In this document: positions 11,060-21,829 of the stretch, in pieces
Position numbering within the stretch: the first letter of the stretch is position 1
How the letters are laid out: each line of letters opens with the position of its first letter
Assembly (NCBI GenBank): GCA_007922195.1
Contig: ML682067.1
Span: forward strand, 9,839,007-9,903,006
DNA: 64,000 nucleotides
Reading direction: 5' to 3'
Source: Podocnemis expansa
Taxonomy: Eukaryota > Chordata > Testudines > Podocnemididae
Program-made: the position numbers and the translations under genes
The notes under the pieces: model-generated
Databases searched by the model: none
What the model saw: only the letters and a program-made list of their open reading frames with translations
What the model was told of the DNA's origin: nothing

Positions 11060-14000
11060 TCTCTGGGTATACTCCCCACTCAAACACTGAGCCACCCTCT
11101 TAGTCTTCCCCATCGTAGGGAACACGAGATACCCTGACTGAGTAAGGTTAAAAATGACCCTGTCGGGGGTCCTGAGCCATCGTGTTCACAAGGCTCCCTT
11201 CCTTAGTCCACTGGACTATCTGTCTGAGTCTATACCACCTTCCACTTAGAGAACCTGCCGAGAATCATTGCCTTCAGACTACATCATTCCTTTAGGCAGA
11301 AGTTCCTCAGTGCTTATCGGGGGGCCTGGAACTCGGACAGTGGCATCCAAACACATTCTCTGCCTCTTCACACCCCTATATTACAATGAGTCTTCTGACC
11401 AGGGACCCCCTATAGTCTAAAAGCCCCACCTTTGTGCTACATGTCTGTTTTTTCCCGAGTGGACTCTACTGTTTTCTTGGTACACATGGGCAAATTGCCC
11501 CCTCTACCATCCTTTTCTCTCCACTCAGGTCCACAGTGCTTCGTAGCCTAGCTCAGTATGCCTAGAGAGGGCATGATGAAGATCCAGCGAAGCCACGGGT
11601 CAACCCCATAGAGCTCAATCACACAGAAAAATAAGACTCTTGTGGAGTCCTATAAAGGTCAAGGTAGGACCCTTAAATATTTTTCTTAGAGGTTCGCATA
11701 TGATAAGGTGAAACCGCTCGCATGCTAGCGTGCTTTGGATGACCTCACCTCTCAGTCATAGGTGCCCGCTGCACACTGGGCTATTGGGGGAGCTCCATGT
11801 TGCTCCTTGGGGGGGGGGGGTGATACGCGATGCATTTCTCCACCTTTCTCCCCTCCTCTGCTGTTCCTTTCTTACTCCAGGCTAGCAAATATCAGGGCCC
11901 CAGCTGGCTGTTGATCATTGGATGACCAGAGCAGTACCCTTCTCCACATGGCGAAACTCTACACCCTCTGTTTCCAGCAGGTCTACATAGAGTACCTGGG
12001 TTTTCTTCTCACCCTCTGTCCCTTTTCTATGGGACAAGGAAGATTACCATCAAGGCCTGTCCGTCTGTATAAGACCCTTTCGAAATAACCACCCTTCGTC
12101 CAGGAACTCCGAAGAAACTTTTATTGCTGGGGCCTCTAAGCTCGAAGCAAGCACCTGTGGCTTCCTAACCTCCAACAGGATCCCTGTCATAAGGGGCTTG
12201 TGAGGGGAGACGTCCCTCGGCCAGTAGTGGTCACACGTCTCTAACCCTTTGCATTATCTAGGGTGTAACTCCTTCAGTCTTGGCTCACTCCTCCCAAGCC
12301 TCCCAGCACGTATCTTTTCGGCCCAGGGAGTATAGTTTTTCTCACCGAATACATAAGCCTTGCCGGTTATTTTTGAACCTCTCGCTCCCCTCACTTCCCT
12401 TCCCCTCCTCAGGGTGTTGGGCTGGCTCAGAAGTAGAGATGGTGGCTCTTGAGTTTAAGTCTGGGAGTTGAACCCCACGTTGATTGCTACTCACGATAGG
12501 TCTCTTAATGACCCTTCCGTTTTACCCCACCATTAAGTCCTAGTGGGACATCTTAGTCCCATAGGAGCCCGTGAAGGGAGTTAGATCCTTCCCCTTTCAC
12601 TATCTTGTTCTAGCAGTTGTTTTCCTCTGAGATGCCCCCCCCGGGGGGAGGGCGACAATGGGAAATTATCAGTAAATATATGAAGACCCTCCCAGGACAC
12701 CTGTATACCCAGGTACATGGGCTAAGGTACTACGACCGCCATTACCCGGTCCCATCTTTTTTACCAAACTACTCGTTTCCTTGGATTGTGGTCCCTGTGG
12801 GTCTCAGCTCCTTGTCTGCATAGAGACTTAGAGTGCAGGGTCGCATTCTTTGCACCATGTCTTTCTCCTCTTAGGTGGCAGGATGGTTGAGTATGCAGTG
12901 AGATTACCCTCAAACCTCTCGCTATATTTGTCCCTCCTCTTCAAGTCCTCAGCCTTGATGCATTAAAGTGGGTGTTCAATACCCGGAGTCATGCTCATAC
13001 ATCCCCTTAGTTAGTGTGACTGAGAAGACAAAACCCCTTCTCCCTCCTGTGCCTCCCTTCCCACGTTATCAGGGCCTTTTTCCCCTCCTTCACTGGTGCC
13101 TCTATTCTGGTACTTCGGGGCTCTGCATACTCCGTGTGCTATTAACCATTGCCTTTCCCAGGGGATCTGTAGGGAGGCTCCCCTTAGAGATCATGAACAT
13201 CCCATCTGTTTCCTCACCATAGCTCCTAAGGCAGGTCAGGCTAGGTTATCCCTACCTTGCAGGAAGTAGCAGCGTGGCACTCCCCTAAAATTTTTCAGGC
13301 CACTGCCTGTAGCCTCTGGGTCTGGGGTGATTCATTTATAGCCCGAAGGCAGACCTTCTGCCCTCAAGATTACTATGCTGGGTTCCTTACAGGGAGTACT
13401 CCCCACACTGCTTAGTAGTACAGAGGTACCTTGGAGCCAATCCTCATAACCCGTCATTGAGTCCTTCATTGTTTTCCCAGGGTCAGTGAGGTAGTTCCCT
13501 ATCCACCCTTATAGTAGGGGTACAGTACAAGCTATCAATGCCAATTGATAGTCCATCTTTGCCATTTCCTGCTACCTGCAGGTGGGCCACTGCAACCTGA
13601 GATTGAAAGTTTTAGACTCCAATGGGATTAAGAAATTGGGTATCCCACTCTCCACGAGGGAGACAGACTTCCCCCCTTCCCTAAATTGATCTTAGCAGCT
13701 GACACTCAGCATATAAAATCATTCGATAAATACATTCCAAACTTGAACCTCCTAGGGTGGTGGATAGGACATGGTGGTGTAGAGACTGGTAGCAGTCCCA
13801 GCATACAAGGAATACCCAGGACAGTTTTCCCGCCCAGTGAAGTGACCCACCTCCCTAATCCGTTTTTCCTGTCTAGTGCTCATAGGACTAGGGACAAGGA
13901 ATCCCTAGTTTCTGACTGTCTCTTTTTCCAGGGTTTGGATTCTGCCAGACTTGCATACCAAGCCTATGAACACAACCCACCTCAGGGTGACTTGCAGTTC

Positions 14001-14090
14001 TCTCTAGGGTCGTTGAATCTGCTTACGGCAGGACTTCATACAGTTATTTATTTCCCTCTCAGGTAGGCAATACAGTTACCTCAGGCAGCC
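11060..14090 (+). other. DIRS-like interior without recognised pol
   Basis: About 3 kb, rich in C and T, with short frames only. I looked for reverse transcriptase (YxDD-like), RNase H and tyrosine recombinase signatures and found none I could defend. It may be too decayed, or a non-autonomous interior. A G-run lies near 11809-11820. Confidence 0.4.
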
Positions 14091-14174
14091 TCCAGCTGGA
14101 GCCTCGCCAAGGGGGATCACAGTGCTGAAGGCAGAAAACTCCAACTCCGCCCACTGTCCACAGTACGACTAGGA

Positions 14175-14515
14175 GTCACCTAACACTGAATGTATCCGAG
14201 CAGTGCTCAAAGAACAGTGGGTTACTTACCAGTAACCATCCTTCTTCAAGATGGGCTGCTCGCATACATTCAGGGCGCCCCCCACCGTCCCCGCTATCTG
14301 GAGTTGGTGACTCTAAGGGGGACTGGGTGGGCCAGGAGTGGGGCTGTAGATATAGCAAAGGAAGTGGCCGGGGGGGCATCGGCCGCCAACCTTGCTCTAC
14401 AGGCTAGGGCAAAATGCTTCTGACCAGTCGTGAGCTGCGGCACATGGACACCTAACACTGAATGTATGTAAGCAGACCATCTCAAAAAAGGACGGTTACT
14501 GGTAAGTAACCCACC
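14175..14515. repeat. Right terminus of DIRS-like element with internal palindrome
   Basis: CACCTAACACTGAATGTAT occurs twice in direct orientation (about 14176 and 14449). Between them, 14213-14271 (GTTACTTACCAGTAACC...GCATACATTCAG) is the inverted complement of 14465-14520. The terminus thus contains direct and inverted copies of the same 50-60 bp, reminiscent of the internal complementary region used in DIRS replication. Confidence 0.7.
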
Positions 14516-14533
14516 ATTTCCTAGACTGCAGAT

Positions 14534-14717
14534 CAGTGGTTTTCAGACGTTGTTCTTGGGACCCAGTTGAAAAAAATCTTTTACGCCTGTGACCCAACAA
14601 TTAGATCTTTGAGCAACATTACAGTCTTTTGGCAGCAAAAGCAGGGAGTGCTGCAACCCACTAACTGAGGGGCTGCAACCCAGTACTGGGACCCAACCCA
14701 CAGCTTGAAAACCATTG
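14534..14717. mobile_element. Short hAT element
   Basis: Termini CAGTGGTTTTCAGAC and CTTGAAAACCATTG are inverted repeats. Flanks CTGCAGAT (14526-14533) and CTCTAGAT (14718-14725) agree at 6 of 8. Non-coding, 184 bp. Confidence 0.8.
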
Positions 14718-14725
14718 CTCTAGAT

Positions 14726-15299
14726 TTCTTTTTATGTCTTAAATTTGTTGATGGCCTGCAGAGATTGTAATATTGCAGTTATAGATGTATATTCCCACCC
14801 ATAAGCGTTTTAGAAGATTTGTAGAAAAAAATAATGAATATATTTTTTAAAAATAGTGAGGTAGCCTCCATGTGTGGAATTTCAGGCATGATCACACGAT
14901 TCTATTTTGTTGCTGGATGCTGTGTAGTAAGTGAACATAAAATGGAGAAAGAGCACAAGTAAAATGGAAGAAAGAAGGAAAAGAAGAGATGCATGTAACC
15001 TGAAGGATAAGATAAGTAGAAGAGACATGGGCAGAGAACATCACCAGTAATTAACAATTGGCTAGGTATTACAGGATGATCACTGTCCTAGGTATGCACA
15101 GCCCCTAGCACAATGAGGTCCTTATGAACAACGAGGGCTCTTACATGCTAAGCTAATACAATAATAGCTAAAACTGCACTCCAAAATTTGAGTTCTCATC
15201 ATATTTGTTTGTATATGTGCAAAAAATGCCACTCTACAACATCTATCTAAAAAAATAAAAAACCTGAAATTCAGCTCCTATCTTCATATGCTAGAAAGG
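14726..15299. other. Unassigned, with an old SINE/LINE tail-like piece
   Basis: The segment around 15105-15175 (CACAGCCCCTAGCACAATGAG, later CTAATACAATAATA) resembles the 3' part of ancient amniote interspersed repeats. The rest is unassigned. Confidence 0.35.
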
Positions 15300-15510
15300 C
15301 AGGACAGTGTGGCTAACTGAGCATAGAAATGTGGATTAGAAACTCATGAGTTCTAAATCCATCTCTGTCACTTACAGTGGCACTGGGCATGCCCCTTCAA
15401 CTCTGTTCCCTAGTTTCCCGCTCTGCAGACCTAAGAAATTATACTTACCCAGCTGAGAGATGAAAGATTCTAAATAAGTGCAAAGTATGGAAATTAAATC
15501 TAAACCTAAA
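15300..15510 (+). repeat. MIR/CORE-SINE-like fossil
   Basis: Runs in the order expected of a MIR: a GTGGATTAGAAACTCATGAG segment, CTCTGTCACTTACAGTGGC, a CCTAGTTTCCCGCTCTGCAG-like piece, then ATACTTACCCAGCTGAGAG. The apparent donor-like TACTTAC on the opposite strand is part of this repeat. Confidence 0.6.
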
Positions 15511-15601
15511 CTAAGAATTTATATTTTTCAGAGTAAATCACTGTCAACACATTTCTCTCGAACTTTCACAAAGTTAGGGAAAAAACTGCCTGTAGAAACA
15601 G

Positions 15602-16108
15602 CAGGGCCATAACTACAGCAGGATGAAAGGGGCAAGGACCTGAGTGCCAATTTGAAGGTGCGCCAGACCCTTCCTGGCCCCAAAGAGGAATGTGCCTTAA
15701 AGACACATTCCTTCGGGAGCCAGGGAAGGGAACTCCTGCCCCGCTCTGGCTGCAGTGGGGAAAGGGAACTCCCCTCCAGCTCTGGCCATACTGCCTGGCA
15801 AGTGGAGCCAACACCGGCCTGGAGGGTGCCTCTCCCTGCTGCCTGGCAAGCATGGCCAGTGAAGACACCCTCCTGCCTCGCAATGGTTGCGCCTGCCGGG
15901 TGGTGGGGAAAGGCACCCTCCTGTCCAGCGCTGACTGTGCTTGCTGGGCAGCAGGGAACCCCAGGAGTCCCTGCCAGCAGTAGGCAAAGCCCCTGTTGGG
16001 GGTCCTTGCCGGGGGACTCCTGGCTGCCGAGGCCGGATGGGTGAGGGGTGGGAGGGCGCATCAAGGGCTTCTGGCCCCGGGTGCCATCTTTACTAGTTCC
16101 AGCTCTGG
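15602..16108. mobile_element. TIR element, CAGGGCCATAACTAC family
   Basis: Starts CAGGGCCATAACTACAGCAG, as in the shorter copies at 22864-23029 and 55468-55642. The GC-rich body has repeated CTGCCTGGCAAG motifs. The right end (near CCAGCTCTG at about 16108) is poorly defined. The frames here are shadows of GC-rich repeats. Confidence 0.5.
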
Positions 16109-16175
16109 GAAACAGCAACAAAACTGTTCTCATACTGAATGGTTCCAGCATCATGTTCAGAGTCTGGCTCTTCCA

Positions 16176-17663
16176 GGCTATGTCTACACTTAGAACGTTA
16201 GTTCGAATTAACTGAATTCAAACTAATCAAGCAGAACTAATAATGATTAGTTTGAATTCAGTCAATTCAAACTAACATGGCCATACTAGAAAAAACCATT
16301 CAAACTAGCATGTCCATGTACAGGACTTGCTAGTTTGAACTGGAAGAGGGGCACCACAGGAGGTGTGGCAACATGGCCCCCAAGAAGGGCCATGCCACCA
16401 CCCAATCTTCTGCCAGGTTCCAGCCCTCTGAGCCCTACACAGGGAAAACCACCCTCTGCCCAGCTCTAGCCGTGGTGCCGCTTGAGTTGGGCAGGGGATG
16501 CTTTTCCCCATGGGGCTAAGAAGCCTAGAGCCTGGCAGGGGATGTTTTCCCCTCCCTGGGCTCTGTGGGGCCAGGGCATGCCCTCAACAGTGGTGGCTCA
16601 GTGTGGGGAGAAGGGATTCCCCCCGCCTGGCTCCAGCTGTGCTGCCTGTGGGGGAGGGTTGGGTGGTGGAAAGTGATCCCTGGACACCACTCCAGCCCCA
16701 TTTCCCAGTGCAGGGAAGGGATCCCTGCACAGAGCTGGATTTGCACTCCCCAGGCGCCGCTCCAGCCCTGCTTACTGGCGCAAGGAAGGGATCCCTGCTT
16801 GGGGCTGGAGCCGCGCTCCCCAGGCATGGGGACAGGATCCCCAGGCACCGCTCCACCCCCGCTTGCCAGAATGGGGGAAGAGATCCCTGTGTGTGACTGG
16901 AGCCACGCTCACCACACACAGGGAAGCACAGCTCGATCCCCACACAAAGATCCCTTCCCTGCGCCAGCAAGCAGGGCTAGAGCGGCGCCCAGGGAATGCG
17001 GCTTCAGCCGCACACAGGGACCCCTCTCTGTGCTGGGAAGTGTATCAGCGCCCAGGGAGTGCAGCTCCAGCCCCAAGCAGGGATCCCATCCCACACTCGG
17101 GACGTTACTCCCTGTGCCCTGGTGGGGCTCTGTTGCCAATGCCTGGCAAGCGAGCCGGGACCCGGCCTCTGAGGTCCCTTTCCCCACTGCCCCACCGGTG
17201 CAGCCCAAGTTGGCTGTAGGGATATCTTCTCCCTGGCCGGTAGGCTCTCCAGAGCTAGGTGGGGGTTCCCCCCTTCAGCCAGGGGACAGGAACCCCATTG
17301 CCCCCCAGCCAGATCTGGCTGGGTGGTTGGGGGGGTGCCTTTGGGGCTGCTTGCCTCAGGTGCTAGAGGGCTGGTCTTCCTTCCAGGGTGCCATGCGCCC
17401 TGGGAGGAAGGCCAACTCATCTTAATTCAAACTAACAGTTACTTCAAATTAACATGGCTACACTGGGTCAATTTGAACGAATGAGTTTGAATTGACCATC
17501 ACTTCAAAGGTAAACAAGGTTTTACCACTTCGAAGTCAGCTTTCATCAATTCAGACTAAGAAGTTCCTTAGTTTGAATTCATAAAAGTGAGCGTCGCCAT
17601 GCACTTATTTTAATTCGAATTGATCCTCTTCCATTTGAACTGAATTGTAAGTGTAGACATACC
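16176..17663. mobile_element. 1.5-kb foldback element
   Basis: Starts GGCTATGTCTACACTTAGAA and ends AAGTGTAGACATACC. AT-rich arms (16176-16330, 17420-17663) carry TTAGTTCGAATTAACT-like palindromes. The GC-rich body (16330-17420) is itself arranged as imperfect inverted tandem copies of an AGGGATCCCTG...CTCCAGCC unit, one way at 16680-16900 and reversed at 16920-17100. Long frames here are composition artefacts. No transposase seen. Confidence 0.75.
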
Positions 17664-18116
17664 CCCAAATATTGTAAGAATACCAAAGCTGCAATCAAAA
17701 TACGATTAAAGAAATACAAGAGAAAAATATGAAGTAAATTCTTGTAGCTGCAGTACAAAAACAATTTTTTCTTCCATTCGGGTTTTTATGGCCATTATAA
17801 TTGCTTTGTGCCGGCCATGCATGTCAGTTAGTATTCAAACATGAGTCAAGTACAGCAATAGACTGGATAGCAGAGCAAGTTTTTATTAATCCTTCTGTGC
17901 ATATGCTCAGTCTAATATGTTTTGGCTAAACAGCAAACCAAATTGCCTTGCTGGTCTATCACCAATTAGTCTGCAACAGGCATTCATCCTTTAGTGTGCT
18001 ACAAGATGAGGGCTGACTGAGATGTACCTTCATTAATTTTTAGTTAGACTAACAGAGAAATAAAACTGAAGAATGACAGAAGTGGCAGAGAATAGACAAT
18101 ATTTTGTATTGTAGGG
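17664..18116. other. Nothing assigned
   Basis: AT-rich noncoding sequence without recognised termini. Confidence 0.4.
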
Positions 18117-18383
18117 CAGTGGTTTTCAAACACTGGGTTGGGACTCAGTACTGGGTCACATCCCCTGCTGCCGCCACCGAAAGACTGTAATGCATTTCTC
18201 AATGATGACAAGTTCCAAAATGGCAGCCACATTAGTCTAGTTCAGCACATACGATAAATAAATGTGTTAGTCCTTAAAACTGCCACGGGAGTCTTTGTTT
18301 ATTTCTTAAAGACGTAATTATGGGGTCACAGGCAAAAAAATTTTTTCAACTGGGTCCCAAGGAAAAAAGTTTGAAAACTAGTG
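18117..18383. mobile_element. hAT element carrying a nested hammerhead-like unit
   Basis: Termini CAGTGGTTTTCAAAC and GTTTGAAAACTAGTG. Flanks TTGTAGGG and CTGTAGAG agree at 6 of 8. Positions about 18206-18300 are a core-deleted copy of the dispersed unit (CAAGTTCCAAAATGGCAGCC ... TGCCACGGGAGTC), which interrupts the hAT sequence. Confidence 0.8.
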
Positions 18384-18514
18384 CTGTAGAGATTCATATC
18401 CCATATATAAACCAGAGAGGGAAAATATTTCCGTGTGAAAATAAAATTGAAAATGATGTTGACTTTGTTAAAAGACCAGGACCTTATTAGGTCAGAGTCC
18501 ACTATCAGCACTTA

Positions 18515-19104
18515 AGCTATGTCTACAAGAGGGGTTTAAATCAACTTAAGCTGGCTTAAGTCAGTTTAAGCAACTCTCTGGGCACGTTTGAAGTTCATTA
18601 AGTCAACTTAAGCACCCCCTTAAATCGACTTAGTAACTCCTATCCTTAAAGTTGACTTTAAGGGTTAAATTGACTTGATTAAATTGACTTAACACAACGT
18701 CCCCTTAAAAGTCAACTTAATAAAGTCAACTTAGTGCAACAGAGCCTTTTTAAGTTGATTTTATAAAGTTGAATTAAGCAAGGGGACCCATTTAAAGTTG
18801 ACTTAAACCAATGGAGCCTCACTAAGGCGACTCGAAAAAAGTCGACTTTAAGTAGACCTTATTAAGTCGACTTAACTGAGTCCCAGAGTGTAGACCAGTG
18901 GTTCCCAACATTTTCCCTGCCGTGGAACACCTTGTTACATTTAATTAATTTGAGGCACACCACCATATAGTTTCCAAATGAACTAATGAATATTCATGAG
19001 CCAATGAGCCAATCCAGAGCTCTTTGAGTAGTTTTTCAAAAAAATTTGTGGCACACCTGCGTGACGTGGCACACTGGTTGAGAAACACTGGTGTAGACAT
19101 AGCC
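18515..19104. mobile_element. Foldback element with TTA duplication, hAT inserted
   Basis: Termini AGCTATGTCTACA and GTGTAGACATAGCC. TTA flanks both sides (18512-18514, 19105-19107), a 3-bp duplication as in PIF/Harbinger. The interior is dense in TTAAGTCAACTTAA-type palindromes. A hAT at 18896-19090 lies in the right arm. Confidence 0.8.
18896..19090. mobile_element. Short hAT element with perfect 8-bp duplication
   Basis: Termini CAGTGGTTCCCAAC and GTTGAGAAACACTG, flanked by GTGTAGAC on both sides (18888-18895 and 19091-19098). Same family and same target motif as the copy at 5303-5519. The body shares the GGCACAC and GAGCTCTTTGAGTAG segments. Confidence 0.93.
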
Positions 19105-19924
19105 TTAGTGCAAAGTAGACCTGTTTTAAATTTTCCACAGATGTGTGGCTTGCAGTGAACTATAATATAAAGTTGGTTATATTCTGACAGGCCAGGAAAA
19201 ATTTCTCTGTGGAACAACATATGAACTCACCACTGCCAAATCTGTAGTTAAATTTCCAAAATATCTTTGCTGTTCCAAACTGTGTATTCTGCAAGCTTGT
19301 AACCCATAAAAACTGGCTTTGGAAACTGAACCCAGCCCAGATCCACAGCTGATATATAACCCTGAACAAAAAACACTTTAGTTGCTCACTGCCAGGATGA
19401 GAAAGAAAAGGCATGAAGTGATTATTATCCATTGCTGATCCACCCTTTAATGGAGGGAGTGGAGTGAAACTATTACTCTGGGTAACACCAAATGGAAAAC
19501 TGGCTTTGCATTTTTCCCTTTAGCATTATGCCAATACTCCCTAAAGTCCTGATTTATTAAGTCATTGGAGAGATTTCCATGAGTCTCAATGAACTTTGGA
19601 TCAGGCCCAAAATCTATGCAATTTTGTACAGAACTCAAAATAAAAAAACCCAGCAAGCTAAAAACATGCTTTCTTTGTAGAGGCATTTAACAAGAGTTAA
19701 TGTTTAAACAACTATGATTTTATAAGTATCAAATGGTGCTAATGCCTCCATTTTAACTTCAGCAAATAAATCCCAATATTTTGAAACTATCAAAATTTTG
19801 TAGATCGCATAAGAACTATTCATTGGCTTTTGACTACTAGCAAACAAGAATCCTATTTATTTGTTAAAACTTAACACAAGGGAGAGGCTACTCACTCTTC
19901 CTCTCTAACTTCCCCATCTTCAAA
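19105..19924. other. Unassigned, with ancient repeat fragment
   Basis: Positions about 19550-19620 contain TCAATGAACTTTGGATCAGG, resembling a common ancient amniote repeat. A possible minus exon at 19231-19288 was considered and rejected. Confidence 0.35.
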
Positions 19925-20010
19925 GCATCTGACGAACTGGGATTTCCTGCCATGAAAGCTTATGAGATAAATTCGTTAGTCTTTAAAAGTGCCACAGGAC
20001 TCCTTGACAA
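19925..20010 (+). repeat. Hammerhead-like unit, core retained
   Basis: Reads GCATCTGACGAACTGGGAT, a short loop, then GCCATGAAAGCTTATGAGAT, then TTCGTTAGTC and GTGCCACAGGACTCC. Both conserved boxes, CTGACGA and GAAA, are present, flanking an imperfect stem. This is the best-preserved core in the window. Confidence 0.7.
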
Positions 20011-21530
20011 TATCTGATATTCAGTCTCTTCTAATATAGCATAGACAATAACAACAGGTCAGCTGTCTGCATTTTTTGAATTTTTTTAAAACAATTTTAT
20101 GTAGAAACAAAAGGGTTTTGGATGTCATGGCTACTATCATCCAGAAACATAAGTCCGGATTCCCAGCTGGTGTAAATCAGTGTGTTGCTACTCAAATGCA
20201 TTGTACTACATCACTTCACTCTACTAGAGGATATCCCATTACCTCCATAATCTGCAAGGAAGATACTTTGACAAGACTTTACTCTAGTATTAAACACAGA
20301 GGTAATGGTTCTGGTGAGTTGCTGTTGGTACAGAGACTAACATCTACTGTACTAATTTGCTATGTGCATGCATGCCTGCCTGCCCTGTGCATGCACATAT
20401 TAGCAGCTCCTGCTGTGCTGAGCAGCAGGTGGGGGTGTGTGTGTGGAGATTTGGGGGTTCAGGGAGCGGTCCCAAGGCAGCAAGGACTAAGCCCAGGGGT
20501 TGCTGCACTCTGGACGCAGGACGAGGTACATGGGTCCCGCAGTGAGGGTGTCATCTCCAGTCCCCTGATCCACATCCCCGCCTCAAGCAGCTGTCAGAGC
20601 CCAAACTGGCCCAGCCCGGCCACTGGGCATGCAGGGGCACTGTGGCTCTTTCCCCACCTGGCAAGTGGGAGGGAAAGTGCTTTTCCCCATCATTTTTGAC
20701 AGGTTACAGCTAGCATAATCTTAACAAATGTAACATTCTCCAGTCATTTTACTAGCTGCAGTGTGCATGTTCCAGTAGAAAGTCTTTCTGTGTTGAGCTA
20801 GTCCTCTCACTACTTTGCTGATCACTTTCTTTTTTGTTCTCCCTCCTCCTGCATCTTATGCCTGTCAAATTAAGGAACATAAACCTCGCAAAGCAAGTAA
20901 GCAAGCTTCTAAGTTTTTGAAGTGGGATTTTCTCCCACAAAACCTCATGCAATAAATAAATTTGTTAGTCTTTAAGTGCCATTGGACTCCTTGTTTGTTC
21001 TGCTTTATTGTGATGGGTATAGCAGTAACATGGACCAGATTAGCATCAGGGGATCAATCCAGTGTGAGGGGTGGAAACTGAATTCTTTCCATCTTCCAGA
21101 TGTACTAGGAGAATCTCCCACCTACTTTCCTCCAAAAAAGGAGCTGGGATCCTGGCTACAATCCCATGGTTACTGAAAAGCGCTTCCTCTGTATCATCAA
21201 ACTCATTTGTTTTTTCTCTTCAAAAACTGGTTTCTGGATCAAGCTTTTATAGGTCCATGCACATCAAAATATCTCAATATTGTCTTTCAAATGAAAGAAG
21301 GAAAGATCGTTTTAAGGCTGTTGAAGTAACCAGTTTCTACACAGATAGCTTGTTCTGACAAATTCAGAGAGTTGGTTTTCTTATTATCAGAAGTCCCAGA
21401 CCTTCCCTTGAAACTTGCAGAACAAAATTAGACCATAAAACTAAACATTGCATTTCATTAGCCACTGTCCACATAAACCAGGAATCTAGCTCCCTGTCCT
21501 TCACCCCCATTCACACACATACACCCTGGG
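20011..21530. other. Mostly unassigned; one more unit copy at about 20915-21030
   Basis: A further plus-strand copy has GAAGTGGGATTTTCTCCCAC followed by AAAACCTCATGC and TTTGTTAGTC; its GAAA box has mutated. Positions 20390-20700 are GC-rich without a recognised element. The longest frame (20076-20699) has no coding hallmarks. Confidence 0.45.
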
Positions 21531-21815
21531 TAGGGTTACCAGATGTCAGGCAAAAGGAGGCCACGTCCTCCTTTTTACCTTCATGTCCTCCACCCAGCAG
21601 GCATTTTAAAACCCTTGACACTGTCTGGCCTTTTCCTTACAGGGGGTTAAAATACACGGGAACGCCCAGAAACACACTGTTTTTAGGGGGAAGCGTTCCA
21701 GGGCCCCCCTAAACCACAAGACTATTACCTTAATACGCCATTCTTTCCATGTGTCCTCCAACGTCCTCCTTTCCCCAATTCCCTGTCCTCCCTTCAAGGC
21801 TTCGGTATCCGCTAA
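21531..21815. mobile_element. TIR element starting TAGGGTTACCAGA (short copy)
   Basis: The left end TAGGGTTACCAGATGTCAGG matches that of the 2.0-kb element at 30904. The right end GGTATCCGCTAA is a decayed form of GGTATCTGGTAACCCTAA. The interior has ACGTCCTCCTTT repeats on both sides. TA at the left edge fits a Tc1/mariner-like target, but the right edge is damaged. Confidence 0.6.
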
Positions 21816-21829
21816 GCGGCTTCATTCAC

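Larger units (their letters stand above)
9006..14515 (+). mobile_element. DIRS-like retroelement with inverted termini
   Basis: The left end (9006-9170) and right end (about 14330-14515) are inverted repeats of each other. Both contain the ATTCAGTGTTAGGTGTC motif, GCATTTTGCCCTAGCCTGT and a GGCGGCC(A/G)ATGCCCCCCCGG block. A gag-like region follows the left terminus. Inverted rather than direct termini plus a Cys/His-rich gag of this type point to a DIRS-like tyrosine-recombinase element. The 11060-14090 interior should hold reverse transcriptase, RNase H and recombinase, but I could recognise none. A second copy lies at 56200-58643. Confidence 0.75.

Noticed and set aside
15440..15470. Strong minus-strand donor GTAAGTATA
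   Set aside because: The position falls in a MIR-like repeat, whose consensus contains this motif.
15528..16154. 208-aa minus-strand frame
   Set aside because: Lies over the repeat-like GC-rich body starting at 15602; no domain or start context.
16305..17425. Frames up to 286 aa
   Set aside because: Composition artefact of the GC-rich inverted tandem units inside the 1.5-kb foldback; open on several frames and both strands.
19231..19288. Possible minus exon with a good GTGAGT donor
   Set aside because: The acceptor lacks a pyrimidine tract, the product is short and unremarkable, and the neighbourhood contains ancient repeat sequence.
20076..20699. 207-aa plus-strand frame
   Set aside because: No recognised domain, no splice or promoter context; codons read through mixed repeat-like sequence.
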